Part shown: positions 7,848-17,240 of the stretch, piece after piece | Numbering within the stretch: position 1 is the first letter of the stretch | Layout of the letters: each line of letters begins with the position of its first letter | NCBI GenBank assembly: GCA_016708875.1 | Contig: JADJFA010000020.1 | Coordinates: forward strand, 26,785-90,784 | Direction: 5' to 3' | DNA length: 64,000 nucleotides | Source of the DNA: Lewinellaceae bacterium | GTDB taxonomy: Bacteria > Bacteroidota > Bacteroidia > Chitinophagales > Saprospiraceae | Program-made: the position numbers and the translations under genes | The notes under the pieces: generated by a model | Told to the model about the DNA's origin: nothing | The model's input: only the letters and a program-made list of their open reading frames with translations | Database searches by the model: none

Positions 7848-9338
7848 ATGACACTTTCGGAAGCAGCAGCATTGCTTGAAAAAAACAAGTCCCACCTGCG
7901 CAAAGATGGCTCGCAGTTTACTAAAATCGTTGCCACAGTAGGGCCTGCCTGCAGCTCCCCCGAGAAACTCCTTGAACTTATTGAGGCCGGAGTGGACGTT
8001 TTCCGGCTCAACTTTAGTCATGGTACGCATGCAGATCATTTACAGGTTATCGAGCGTATCCAAGTCATTAATATGAAGCACAAGCTTCATATCGGCATCC
8101 TCGCAGACCTGCAAGGCCCAAAACTTCGGGTGGGCAGGATAAAAGACAATGCCCTGCTCCTGGCCGAAGGAGATATTATCACGATTACGAACGACGAGCA
8201 AGCGGAAGGTACGCTGGATAATATTTACATGTCATACGATCAGTTTGCCGAGGACTGTGAAGTGGGTGAGCGTATTTTGATGGACGATGGCAAGCTGGTT
8301 TTTGAGGTGACAGAAACCAACAAAAGAGATAGGGTGCGCCTAAAGGCTGTTCATGGCGGTGTGTTGAGCAGCAATAAAGGGGTGAATCTTCCGGATACAA
8401 ACGTCAAGCTTCCCGCCCTTACTGAAAAGGACAAGGAAGACCTTGACTTTATACTCACCCAAGATGTCAACTGGATTGCGCTCTCCTTCGTTCGCCGGGC
8501 TTCAGACCTTGACCCGGTGAAGGAAGCCATCGAAAAAGCTGATCATCAAGCCAAAATCATGGCAAAAATTGAGAAGCCGGAAGCAGTTAAAAACCTGCGT
8601 GAGATTATCCGGGCTTGCAACGGGATCATGGTTGCTCGGGGAGATTTGGGCGTTGAAATGCCCATTGAGCAATTGCCAATGACTCAAAAGGACATTATTC
8701 ACATGTGCATGCAGTATGCAAGACCGGTCATTGTGGCGACACAGATGATGGACAGTATGATATTGAACCCTTCGCCCACCCGCGCTGAAGTGACCGACGT
8801 TGCCAACGCTGTATTGGATGGTGCAGATGCGGTGATGCTTAGTGGTGAAACATCTGTAGGCAAATACCCGGAACTTGTTATCAAGTATATGACCAAAATT
8901 ATAGGGGAAGCTGAAAAACAGTATTGGCCGCAGATAAATACACGCCGTCCGATTCCCTCAAAAAACTTTATGCTCTATCACTCAGATGTCATTTGTTTTA
9001 GCGCCTGCAACGTAGCAGAAGCAATTGGCGCAAAAGGTATTGTTGGGCATACCACATCGGGTTATACGGCTTTCAAAATCAGCAGCTTCCGGCCAAAGTC
9101 ACAAATTTTTATCTTCAGTGACAAACACATCAAACTTGGTGCATTCAACCTGTTGTGGGGAGTACAATGCTTTTACTACAATCGCTTCACCACAACCGAT
9201 GAGACGATTCAAGATTGCACGGATATTCTCAAAGAAAGTGGCTTTGTGAAAGAGGGCGATACCATAATCAATACAGGCTCTATGCCTATGGGACGTCGTT
9301 TACCGACCAATATGTTGAAGGTTACAGAAGTGGAATGA
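7848..9338 (+). CDS. pyk: Pyruvate kinase
   Basis: A 496-residue enzyme for the last step of glycolysis (phosphoenolpyruvate + ADP to pyruvate + ATP). Conserved parts are clear: TKIVATVGPACSSPEKL with FRLNFSHG at the N-terminus, a B domain, the catalytic Lys segment IMAKIEKPEAV, the metal-binding MVARGDLGVEMP, and VATQMMDSM, NAVLDGADAVMLSGETSVG. The C-terminal regulatory domain is present and ends in GDTIINTGSMPMG. A stretch of about 20 residues precedes the usual first strand, as in many Bacteroidota versions. A good promoter lies upstream. cysS follows in the same direction after 19 bases. Confidence 0.97.
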   Translation: MTLSEAAALLEKNKSHLRKDGSQFTKIVATVGPACSSPEKLLELIEAGVDVFRLNFSHGTHADHLQVIERIQVINMKHKLHIGILADLQGPKLRVGRIKDNALLLAEGDIITITNDEQAEGTLDNIYMSYDQFAEDCEVGERILMDDGKLVFEVTETNKRDRVRLKAVHGGVLSSNKGVNLPDTNVKLPALTEKDKEDLDFILTQDVNWIALSFVRRASDLDPVKEAIEKADHQAKIMAKIEKPEAVKNLREIIRACNGIMVARGDLGVEMPIEQLPMTQKDIIHMCMQYARPVIVATQMMDSMILNPSPTRAEVTDVANAVLDGADAVMLSGETSVGKYPELVIKYMTKIIGEAEKQYWPQINTRRPIPSKNFMLYHSDVICFSACNVAEAIGAKGIVGHTTSGYTAFKISSFRPKSQIFIFSDKHIKLGAFNLLWGVQCFYYNRFTTTDETIQDCTDILKESGFVKEGDTIINTGSMPMGRRLPTNMLKVTEVE

Positions 9339-9357
9339 GAGCTTACCTTTGCGCCCT

Positions 9358-10863
9358 ATGACTGAAATACGCATACTTAAGATTCACAATACCCTTTCGG
9401 GTAAAAAGGAAGAATTTCGCCCCATCACCCCGGGCCATATCGGAATGTATGTCTGCGGCCCCACGGTTTACAGCGACGTCCATCTGGGCAACTGCCGCAC
9501 GTTCTGTAGTTTCGATACCATTTATCGTTACCTCCTGCACATCGGCTTCAAAGTGCGCTATGTGCGCAATATTACCGATGTTGGTCACCTAACTGACGAT
9601 GGTGAAGACCGCATGGCGAAAGGAGCGAAAGTTGCACAGCTCGAACCCATGGAAGTTGCCCAGCGCTACACAGTGGGTTTTCATGAAGTGATGCGGCTTT
9701 TCAACACCTTGCCGCCCAGTATCGAGCCGCAAGCGACGGGGCATATCATCGAACAGATAGAAATGGTGCAGAAAATCCTGGACCAGGGCCTTGCTTACGA
9801 GCGCAACGGTTCTGTTTATTTTGATGTGCCCAAATTTTCCACCGTATATCCGGACGTTTACGGCGCGGTGAGCGGTCGTATCCTTGAGGACCTTTACACC
9901 GAAACCCGCGAACTCAAAAGTCAGGAGGAGAAAAACCACCCTGCCGACTTTGCGGTCTGGATGAAAGCGCGCCCACAGGATTTGATGGTGTGGAATAGCC
10001 CCTGGTCTGTTGGATTTCCCGGATGGCATCTGGAATGTTCTGCCATGAGCACCAAATATTTAGGCAAAACATTTGATATCCATGGCGGTGGAAACGACCT
10101 GAAATTTCCACACCACGAAAACGAGGTGGCGCAAAACCACGGGGCTTGCGGGTGTCACCCAGCCAACTATTGGGTTCACACCAACATGTTGCTGCTCAAC
10201 GGCAAAAAGATGAGCAAAAGCGATGGTAACACGATTTCGCCCACGGAACTTTTCACGGGAAACAGCGAGCACACAAGCAAGGCATATTCACCCATGGCGG
10301 TGCGCTTTTTTATGCTGATGGCACACTATCGCAGCACACTTGACATTACAGATGATGGCCTGATGGCGGCAGAGAAGGGCTTTCTTAAAATCATGGAAAC
10401 CAATCGCTTACTACAAGGCCTGGTAGTGAATGCCCGTGATTTTGACGGTTCTGAAACAGAGGCTGACCGTACTATTTTGTCGCTTATACAGGAGGCTTAC
10501 GCTGGCATGGACGATGACTTCAATACTGCCATCGCAATTGCTGCACTCAATGAAATGGGCAGTTTCGTCCACAAATTGGTAAATCAACAATTGGCCTCTA
10601 GCGATGTCTCCCCTTGGGTGATTGAGCGTTTGAAAATCACATTTAGCACATTCCTTTTCGATATTTTTGGCCTAGCCGATGAATCTGCTGCGGGCAATGA
10701 CAGCGGTACTTTAGAGGGCTTGATGGGTCTTATCCTCGAAATAAGGGAACAGGCGCGCACGCAAAAAGACTGGAATACAAGCGACAAAATCAGGGACGCC
10801 CTATCTGCAGTTGGTATTACAGTAAAAGACGGGAAAGAAGGGGTGAGCTGGACAAAGTCATAA
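9358..10863 (+). CDS. cysS: Cysteine-tRNA ligase
   Basis: A 501-residue class I aminoacyl-tRNA synthetase. I use ATG 9358; the longer frame needs a TTG start. Visible are the zinc and HIGH region (MYVCGPTVYSDVHLGNCRTF), the second zinc-site Cys in GWHLECSAMS, HHENEVAQ, and the KMSKS loop (GKKMSKSDGNT near residue 285). An anticodon-binding helical domain follows with EIREQARTQKDWNTSDKIRD. A TACCTTTG element at 9344-9351 ends only six bases before the ATG; if it is used as a -7 box, the message would be nearly leaderless, but I find no well-spaced -33 box, and the gene may be read from pyk instead. Confidence 0.97.
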   Translation: MTEIRILKIHNTLSGKKEEFRPITPGHIGMYVCGPTVYSDVHLGNCRTFCSFDTIYRYLLHIGFKVRYVRNITDVGHLTDDGEDRMAKGAKVAQLEPMEVAQRYTVGFHEVMRLFNTLPPSIEPQATGHIIEQIEMVQKILDQGLAYERNGSVYFDVPKFSTVYPDVYGAVSGRILEDLYTETRELKSQEEKNHPADFAVWMKARPQDLMVWNSPWSVGFPGWHLECSAMSTKYLGKTFDIHGGGNDLKFPHHENEVAQNHGACGCHPANYWVHTNMLLLNGKKMSKSDGNTISPTELFTGNSEHTSKAYSPMAVRFFMLMAHYRSTLDITDDGLMAAEKGFLKIMETNRLLQGLVVNARDFDGSETEADRTILSLIQEAYAGMDDDFNTAIAIAALNEMGSFVHKLVNQQLASSDVSPWVIERLKITFSTFLFDIFGLADESAAGNDSGTLEGLMGLILEIREQARTQKDWNTSDKIRDALSAVGITVKDGKEGVSWTKS

Positions 10864-10947
10864 AATATAACATAGCGTCCCGCCATTTTGCCAGAAATTT
10901 GCATCCTCTTAAATGAATGCTTTCTCTGAACATTAAACCGCACTCCC

Positions 10948-11139
10948 ATGTCTAGCGACGATCGCATCCGCAATAGAGGTAATGTCCGAATGCCACTGCT
11001 CATCCTTGGCTTATGTATGACGGCCTTTTACATCGGTCTTGGCTCTTGGCTGCTTTTGGACAAGAGCTTCATTCCGTACATTCAGCTGGAATTCCGCAAC
11101 ATTTTTGCCATTTTACTACTTGTTTATGGAACCTACTGA
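10948..11139 (+). CDS. Small membrane protein, possibly cut short by an in-frame TGA
   Basis: A 63-residue protein with two predicted transmembrane helices (about residues 16-36 and 46-62) and a basic N-terminus. It resembles tiny conserved membrane proteins of Bacteroidota that end in a pattern like YG-x-(F/Y)-R-x-(W/Y)-R-x-Y. Here the frame stops at TGA 11137-11139 after VYGTY, but reading on gives GWRVYADYF and a TAA at 11167-11169. A single C-to-T change (CGA to TGA) would explain this. The PstS-like gene starts 11 bases after the second stop, so the two are probably co-transcribed. Function unknown. Confidence 0.6.
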   Translation: MSSDDRIRNRGNVRMPLLILGLCMTAFYIGLGSWLLLDKSFIPYIQLEFRNIFAILLLVYGTY

Positions 11140-11180
11140 GGCTGGAGGGTTTATGCTGATTACTTTTAAACAACATTGTT

Positions 11181-12110
11181 ATGCTTCGCAACATATTGAT
11201 TTTCACAACAGTATCGCTTCTATGGATTTCGTGCGCCGAGCGCGACAAGACAGGAAAGGTGCTTGACACGATCACTACCGGCGAAATAACCATAGCAGTA
11301 GAAGAAGGATATAAACCCGTCATTGCATCTTGTATTGATGTCTTCGATTCAATATATCGCACTGCCAAAATAAACCCGCGCTATGTATCCGAGGGGGAGG
11401 CTGTGAATGCGCTCATTCAGGATTCTGTGCAGGTCATCATTATCGGTCGGCAACTGACATCAAAAGAGAGTGAATATTTTCAATCGCGCGGCTTTTCCCC
11501 GCCAACAACTGCTATTGCGTACGACGCGCTCGCAATCATACTGCATCCGGAAAACCAGGACACAGTCCTAACCGAACAACAAGTACAATCGTTACTCAGC
11601 GGAAAAACAACAACCTGGAAAGAAATCAACCCAAAATCTGCATTGGGAAATATTCAATTGGTTTTTGACAACCCCTTGAGTGGAACCCTGCGCTATGTGC
11701 AGGATTCTATTATTGCGGGTCAAGAACTTTCCAAACAGGCGTCGGCGCTGAAAAGCAATGCAGAGGTGATTGAATATGTCAGCAAAAACAAAAGCGCCAT
11801 CGGTATCATCTCTGCCAACTGGATTTCGGACACAGATGACGTTGGGGTACAAAAATTTATGCGCGAAATCAAAATTGCTGACGTGGCTAAAGAGACCGGA
11901 AAAGAGGGTTATGGGCCATATCAGGCGTATCTCGCTACAGGCGATTATCCGTACAAACGCACGGTGTACATCATCAACGCCCAAGCCCGGCGCAACGGCT
12001 TGGGCGCCGGATTTGCTTCCTATTTAGCCAAAGATGGCCAACGGATCATGCTCAAAGACGGCCTTTTGCCAGCAAATGCAGTAACACGGTTGATTAAATC
12101 TAGCCGCTAA
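11181..12110 (+). CDS. PstS-like substrate-binding lipoprotein
   Basis: A 309-residue exported protein with a lipobox (LLWISC, Cys at residue 18) and the two-lobe PBP-like fold of the phosphate-binding PstS family. Typical pieces are the GEITIAVEEGYKPVI first strand, a central LTEQQVQSLLSGKTTTWKEINP (the family's G-x2-x-W-x-(D/E)-(I/L) turn), GTLRYVQDSI, and IGIISANW. No pstC, pstA or pstB is next to it, so it may bind phosphate or another anion as an orphan sensor, or serve a transporter encoded elsewhere. The TPR gene follows 140 bases downstream in the same direction. Confidence 0.85.
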   Translation: MLRNILIFTTVSLLWISCAERDKTGKVLDTITTGEITIAVEEGYKPVIASCIDVFDSIYRTAKINPRYVSEGEAVNALIQDSVQVIIIGRQLTSKESEYFQSRGFSPPTTAIAYDALAIILHPENQDTVLTEQQVQSLLSGKTTTWKEINPKSALGNIQLVFDNPLSGTLRYVQDSIIAGQELSKQASALKSNAEVIEYVSKNKSAIGIISANWISDTDDVGVQKFMREIKIADVAKETGKEGYGPYQAYLATGDYPYKRTVYIINAQARRNGLGAGFASYLAKDGQRIMLKDGLLPANAVTRLIKSSR

Positions 12111-12250
12111 ACATTAAATGTTTGTCAAAACTGCGGTTTGGGCGTCTTTTTTTCCCCTGAATTGCGTCAGTATAAAAAGCGGAGTTCGCCACCGAAAAAA
12201 GGCTAGCGAAAAACGCCATTTGTTTCTAAACACAATACTTTTTCCGAACA

Positions 12251-13939
12251 ATGACAAATCTTCTGAAAAACGCCCTTTTCCCTGTGGCAATTCTCTTTGC
12301 CCAAATTGCCTTTGGCCAAAGCCATGCTGCGGGTATCGAAGCAATGCAACTCGAAGAGTGGGACAAGGCAATAAGCATATATGCTGGCCTTGTAAAGGCA
12401 AATCCCGCGGATCAAAGCGCTTTTTTGAGCCTTGGCAACGCCTATCTTGCTAAGGGCGACAAGGAAAACGCCCTTGCTAACTTCAAAAATGCATCGAATA
12501 CCAATTCCGATGCTCCCTTGACTTATGTTGCCAATGGTCGCGTCCTTTTGCTGGAAAACAATCCGGTAGAAGCCGAAAAACAGTTTGGCAAAAGCAAAGA
12601 AGTATGCCAAAAAAGACATGACTACCTGGAGGCAGCTTGGTGAATCTTATTTCTACTATATCGCTCCTGGGACGAAGAAACCCAACCTCGCCAAAGCTGA
12701 GGAGTATTTTAAGGCAGCTCTAGAAATTTCTTCCAAAGATTTTGCCCTTCAAATGTCGCTTGGTGCAGCTTATAGAGAAATGTCAAGTGGTGGGCCAGCG
12801 GCCCAACATTATGAATTTGCGGAAGTTCTGGAGCCGAAAAATCCGCTCCCCAAGCTCATGTTGGCAAAGGTTTATCGTATTGCCAAAGTGCCAGAAAAGC
12901 CGCTTATTTTCTACAATAAAGCCATACAAGTTGCGCCTAATTATAGCCCTGCCCTGCGCGGTAAAGCGGAGTATTTCTTCTTTGTGAAATACAACTATGA
13001 TGAGGCTGCAAAAGCGTATAAAGAGTTGATAGACAATGGCGCTGAGGTAAAAATTGAGGATGAAATGCAGCTTGCTAATAGCTATTACCTCACAAAAAAC
13101 TGTGTGGCTACCAGCGAACTGGTGGAAAAAATCCTGCAAAAGGACCCCTCTAAAAACTACCTACGTCGGCTTCAGGCATATTGTGATTTTGAGAATGGTG
13201 AATTTGCGCGAGGTTTGAAAATTTTGGACGACTACTTTAAAATTGTTCCTCCCGAAAAAGTGCTCACCTCCGACTATGAGTACCACGCCAAATTGTTGGT
13301 ACAAACCAAGGGCGATACAATGCAGGCCATTAGTGATTATAGAAAAGTCATTGCCATGGACAGTAGCAAATGGAGGGTTTACGAGGACATAGACAAGCTG
13401 GAATGGGCCCGTAAAAACTACTGTGGCTCCCTGAGCGCATACAAATCGTATATCGATTCTGTGGAAACCCCGAAAGCAACCGATTGGTATAATCTTGGCA
13501 TGCGCCATTATTTCTGTAAGGAGGATTCAATGCACTTCCAAAATGCCGTAATGGCTTTTGGTAAGGTGACTGAAATAAACCCTCAAGCAGCTATTGGTTG
13601 GCTTTGGGCTGCTAAATCTGCATTAAAAATGGACCCTTCACCAGATTCCATTGCGGTTCACCCAGAATTGGCAAATGAATATGGCAAGGCAAGGGTGTAC
13701 TATGAAAAGTACACGGAGCTGGCAGAACTAGAGAAAGAAAAAAACAAAATAGAGCTATTAAAGGCCTACCCGTATCTTGCATACTGCTATTTTGTGAAGG
13801 TAGAGCTGACAAATTCAACCCTGTTATGGACAAATGGCAAGCGATGGAAACAGACCCGGCCCGGCTTCAAACAATTACAGAAATGAGGGAGGCTTTTGGC
13901 AAAGAATCTGCGCCAAATGGTGACGGAGGGAAGAATTAG
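12251..13939 (+). CDS. Exported TPR-repeat protein, broken by two frameshifts
   Basis: The N-terminus carries a signal peptide (MTNLLKNALFPVAILFAQIAFG), and the rest is a series of tetratricopeptide helices (A-x2-LGNAYLAKGD, LQMSLGAAYREM, ALRGKAEYFFF, WYNLGMRHYF). Frame 1 ends at 12643, and the continuation begins in another frame (FAKAKKYAKKDMTTWRQLGES); removing one G at 12587-12588 joins them. A second shift near 13796-13806 (one base missing) is needed to reach the expected end (DKFNPVMDKWQAME to the TAG at 13937-13939). The repaired protein is about 562 residues. Such proteins usually scaffold envelope complexes; no partner can be named. A hairpin follows the gene. Confidence 0.82.
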
Positions 13940-13963
13940 GAGAGAATAGCACAATTCAGACAC

Positions 13964-14000
13964 ACAAGGGGCTATCTGCAATTCGCGGGTGGCCCCTTGT
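13964..14000 (+). terminator. Hairpin after the TPR gene
   Basis: Arms 13964-13972 and 13992-14000 (ACAAGGGGC and its complement) pair perfectly around a 19-base loop. There is no strong T-tract, so the terminator function is probable rather than certain. Confidence 0.5.
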
Positions 14001-14079
14001 AATTGAACGCGGGTTTTTGCTCCTGTTTTTTGTCAAATACCGTCAGGCAGCGATATTATTGCTTATTGCATCTGTCGGA

Positions 14080-14697
14080 ATGCGTACCTTCGGGGAGTTT
14101 GCAGCCCCAGCGAGCCACCTATATAGTTCTCCCAACTATCGTAATCCTTTGAACGAACATGAACTTATCCGAGGTTGCTTGCGCGGGTCAGCGCAGTGCC
14201 AGCGCGACTTGTACGAGCGTTTTGCCGGCAAGATGTACGCTGTGTGTCTGCGGTATGCCCGGACTCGGGAGGATGCTGCTGACATATTGCAAGAAGGGTT
14301 TTTAAAGGTCTTCTCAAAACTGGGGCAGTTCCAGTTTCAAGGATCATTTGAGGGTTGGGTGAGGCGTGTGATGGTGAATACAGCGCTGCGGGCTTACCAG
14401 AAACAACGCTTTGAGTTTGAACAGAGTGGTTACGAACGCTTGCCAGACATGCCGGTAGAACCCGATGCCGTTGCGATGCTTTCAGCAACAGAACTGTTAG
14501 ACCTCGTGCGCCAATTGCCGGATGGGTACCGTGCTGTGTTCAATTTGGTGGCAATTGAAGGATACTCACATGCAGAAGCGGCCAATCTATTGGGTATCCA
14601 GGAAAGCACTTCCCGGTCGCAATTAACGAAGGCGCGCCGACACTTGGAGGAGGAAGTAAGAAAACTGGAACAGACATTGATAAATAAAGATTTTTAA
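14080..14697 (+). CDS. ECF-type RNA polymerase sigma factor
   Basis: A 205-residue sigma-70 family protein of the extracytoplasmic-function type. Region 2 is at about residues 35-85 (LYERFAGKMYAVCLRYARTREDAADILQEGFLKVF, then FEGWVRRVMVNTALRAYQK). Region 4 is near the C-terminus (LPDGYRAVFNLVAIEGYSHAEAANLLGI, then STSRSQLTKARRHL). The frame is open upstream to 14017, but those codons need a non-ATG start and do not look like sigma sequence, so I use ATG 14080. The membrane-anchored barrel protein follows 61 bases later and is the obvious candidate for its regulator. Confidence 0.92.
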   Translation: MRTFGEFAAPASHLYSSPNYRNPLNEHELIRGCLRGSAQCQRDLYERFAGKMYAVCLRYARTREDAADILQEGFLKVFSKLGQFQFQGSFEGWVRRVMVNTALRAYQKQRFEFEQSGYERLPDMPVEPDAVAMLSATELLDLVRQLPDGYRAVFNLVAIEGYSHAEAANLLGIQESTSRSQLTKARRHLEEEVRKLEQTLINKDF

Positions 14698-14758
14698 TCA
14701 TCATAAATAAAGAGGCTGGAATTTCCCCAAATTCAACTTCGAAATCAAGTACAGCATT

Positions 14759-16123
14759 ATGGAAAACCCGAATTATAAAATTGACGAAATTTTCCGACAG
14801 CGGCTGCACGATGCGGAAGTGCCCCCCCCTCCGTTCGTGTGGCCGGCTGTGGAACATGCGCTGCGCAAACGCCGGCGGCAGTGGATATTGTGGTTGGTTG
14901 CTTTTGGTGTCGTAGCCGCCTGTGCTGCAGGGCTGTGGTTCTCAAATCCATGGGGGAATGAAAATACGCGAGCTGTCTCCGCTCCAAGTGCTGATAATCA
15001 AACCAACAAGCAGAATGAAAGCGTCTTTGAGCAGGAAAGCAGTGCCCTGGGAAATTCTGAGAGATCAATTTCAGAAAAACCAGAAACGGCACGATCAGAA
15101 AAATCAAACAACGAGCTGCAATCCCAAAAGAATTTGAAGAGAAAACCATCTGCTACAGAAGATCAACCGTCCAAATTAAACCTAATAGAATCAACACCTA
15201 CGCCTGAATTGATTGATTTTGCCGGAGCAGCAAACGCAGCGGCAGATCCTTTAATGATCGAAGATTTACCAATTACTCAGGCGGGACAGATTTCTTCAGT
15301 ATCCACAAAACAAAAGGACGCTTCCCCAAAACTATTCAAACCTCATTCTCGACGAAAAAAAGCCGAGCCAAAATTTTGCTACGATTTTGCCCGGCACCCA
15401 AGCGCATGGCTAATAGACGTGTATGCTGGACCCTCATTGGCACAGAGCTCGATGACAAGCCGTCTTGATGACGAACCTTACCTCAACGAACGATTGGCCA
15501 CGGAACAGCGTAGTGTGGCCATGAATGCAGGGCTTCGTGCTTCGCTCATGTTCAATCGCAACTTCCTGGTTCGTACGGGATTGCATTATGATCAAGTGAC
15601 AGAAGTATTCGAATTCATTGACCCAACCTCTGTTACCTACATCCTGCGGTACAACAACGGTGATCCTACTCCCGACACTTTGGGGGTGCAGTATGGGGAG
15701 AACTACCTGAAAACCTACAATCGTTACGGAATGCTTGACATCCCGTTAATGGTAGGGGTAGAAATGCGTCGCGGTCGGTCAGGATTCAGCATCAACGCAG
15801 GCATTTCAGCAAATGTGCTATTTCAAAAAAGAGGTGTTATCATTGATCCGCTCACACATGAGCCAGCACGATTTGGCCCGACCCCCGATAAGCCTAAGAA
15901 CATCGGCCCGGGTGCCACATTGAGCCAGGAAGTATTTCGCCCGAATGTGGGTCTGAGTGCCACGGCGAGCATTCAATGGTACTGGCACCTAAATACTCGT
16001 CTGCGCCTATTTGTAGAACCATCCTTCAGGCAGGTGTTGCGCCCGGTTTCGGTGGACAGCCATCCGGTTGAACAGCGTTACAGCATTCTTGGGCTGCGTC
16101 TGGGTGCAACAAGAATTTTTTGA
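14759..16123 (+). CDS. Membrane-anchored protein with anti-sigma-like N-terminus and C-terminal beta-barrel domain
   Basis: A 454-residue protein in three parts. Residues 1-40 are a short, probably cytoplasmic segment (DEIFRQRLHDAEVPPPPFVW, ending in a basic KRRRQ), as found in anti-sigma-like proteins next to ECF sigma genes. Residues 41-61 are one transmembrane helix. Residues 65-210 are a low-complexity Ser/Asn/Glu/Lys linker. From about 220 to the end, alternating beta strands resemble an outer-membrane beta-barrel (FNRNFLVRTGLHYDQ, FSINAGISANVLF, LRLFVEPSFRQVL, LGLRLGATRIF). The linker could span the periplasm so that the protein touches both membranes. The pairing with the sigma gene is by position; the anti-sigma role is inferred. 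Confidence 0.75.
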   Translation: MENPNYKIDEIFRQRLHDAEVPPPPFVWPAVEHALRKRRRQWILWLVAFGVVAACAAGLWFSNPWGNENTRAVSAPSADNQTNKQNESVFEQESSALGNSERSISEKPETARSEKSNNELQSQKNLKRKPSATEDQPSKLNLIESTPTPELIDFAGAANAAADPLMIEDLPITQAGQISSVSTKQKDASPKLFKPHSRRKKAEPKFCYDFARHPSAWLIDVYAGPSLAQSSMTSRLDDEPYLNERLATEQRSVAMNAGLRASLMFNRNFLVRTGLHYDQVTEVFEFIDPTSVTYILRYNNGDPTPDTLGVQYGENYLKTYNRYGMLDIPLMVGVEMRRGRSGFSINAGISANVLFQKRGVIIDPLTHEPARFGPTPDKPKNIGPGATLSQEVFRPNVGLSATASIQWYWHLNTRLRLFVEPSFRQVLRPVSVDSHPVEQRYSILGLRLGATRIF

Positions 16124-16211
16124 GAAATGAAAAAAAAGAAAGGCGAGCAGCGCAAAGCGATCAAAAAGCCTCTAGTTAATTGTTCAAAACACCGATATAA
16201 ACGCTAGAAAA

Positions 16212-17168
16212 ATGTTACGCATTCGATTTTCATATTGGCCGATATTGATTCTGATCTTGTGGGGTTGCCGCAAGGATGTGGAAGAGTTTCAGCCTTACTC
16301 GCCAACTGCGAATGAGCTCGGCGACCTGTTGTCCGAACAAGTGCCCAACCCTTCAACGCACTCGACGTTTACCTTCAACTATCTAACGACCGACAAAGTG
16401 CTGGAAACCCCCAGCGGGGCGCAGATATTTCTAATTGATACAGATCACCTCTTTGCCAATGCCAATTCCGGAGATCCGGTACTGTGTAGCACTTGTCCAG
16501 ATTTGAAAATTGAGGTGACGGTCGTGTTGGACAAGGGTGATATACTTGCACGAGGATTGAATACTATCGGGGATAGCGCAATTCTTTTTGAGAGCGGTGG
16601 AATGGTGCGTATTACGGCCAGCTGCAATGGCCAGCAATTGGCACTGTTGCCAGACCGAACCTTAAAAATACAGATACCAAACAATGACCCTCAAAGTGGC
16701 TTTTTTGTGTTCAATCATATTGGATCAGTTAGCACCAGTCAGCAGTGGGCAAAAAGTGATCAGGAGGTTTTTGAAGCGGAATGGCCGCTTCCACTTGGCA
16801 TTCAACAAGGGTACGAACTACTTGTGAAGAACCTGGGTTGGACCGCTTGTGGGCGCGCCTTGTCAGACCCGAGTTCACTTTTCTGTATCGAACTCCCCAC
16901 GGGATTCGCTGACCAGAACACATTGGCATACCTTGTTTTTAAAAACCAGCAAATCGTTGCACCGCTTCAGTATGACCTTGGCCGAAACAAATTTTGCTAC
17001 CCTAAAACCCCGGCAGGATTTCAGGTGCAGTTGGTGGCAGTGAGCAAATTGGGCGAACAATATTGGCTTGGAAAGGCTGAAACCGAGGTTGGTACCAATG
17101 CCACATTTCAACTGGGCACCCAGCAAATAACCGAGCAAGCAATTCTAAATTTCGTCAAAAGCCTTTGA
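16212..17168 (+). CDS. Putative lipoprotein of unknown function
   Basis: A 318-residue exported lipoprotein: a hydrophobic leader followed by ILWGC with the lipobox Cys at residue 19. The mature part is mostly beta-strand in pattern. A first half (about residues 50-150) resembles a carbohydrate- or surface-protein sandwich (VLETPSGAQIFLID to DKGDILARGLNT), and the second half is less clear. I recognise no family. It lies 88 bases downstream of the sigma/barrel pair on the same strand and is closed by a good terminator, so the three probably form one unit. It may be a target or partner of that regulatory pair, but the sequence does not show this. Confidence 0.7.
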   Translation: MLRIRFSYWPILILILWGCRKDVEEFQPYSPTANELGDLLSEQVPNPSTHSTFTFNYLTTDKVLETPSGAQIFLIDTDHLFANANSGDPVLCSTCPDLKIEVTVVLDKGDILARGLNTIGDSAILFESGGMVRITASCNGQQLALLPDRTLKIQIPNNDPQSGFFVFNHIGSVSTSQQWAKSDQEVFEAEWPLPLGIQQGYELLVKNLGWTACGRALSDPSSLFCIELPTGFADQNTLAYLVFKNQQIVAPLQYDLGRNKFCYPKTPAGFQVQLVAVSKLGEQYWLGKAETEVGTNATFQLGTQQITEQAILNFVKSL

Positions 17169-17206
17169 CATTCAGATAAATATCCGTGTTTAGTAATTTC
17201 GTACAG

Positions 17207-17240
17207 AGCCGAGTCGGAAAAGTCCGGTTCGGCTTTTTAT
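17207..17240 (+). terminator. Rho-independent terminator closing the sigma-factor operon
   Basis: AGCCGA at 17207-17212 pairs with TCGGCT at 17229-17234. Inner CGGA and TCCG blocks also pair, and a T-tract runs on past 17235. It also lies over the stop codon of the convergent transferase gene. Confidence 0.88.

Noticed and set aside
11069..11368. A 99-codon minus-strand frame over the PstS-like gene start
   Set aside because: It overlaps two genes on the plus strand that have clear features and shows no features itself.
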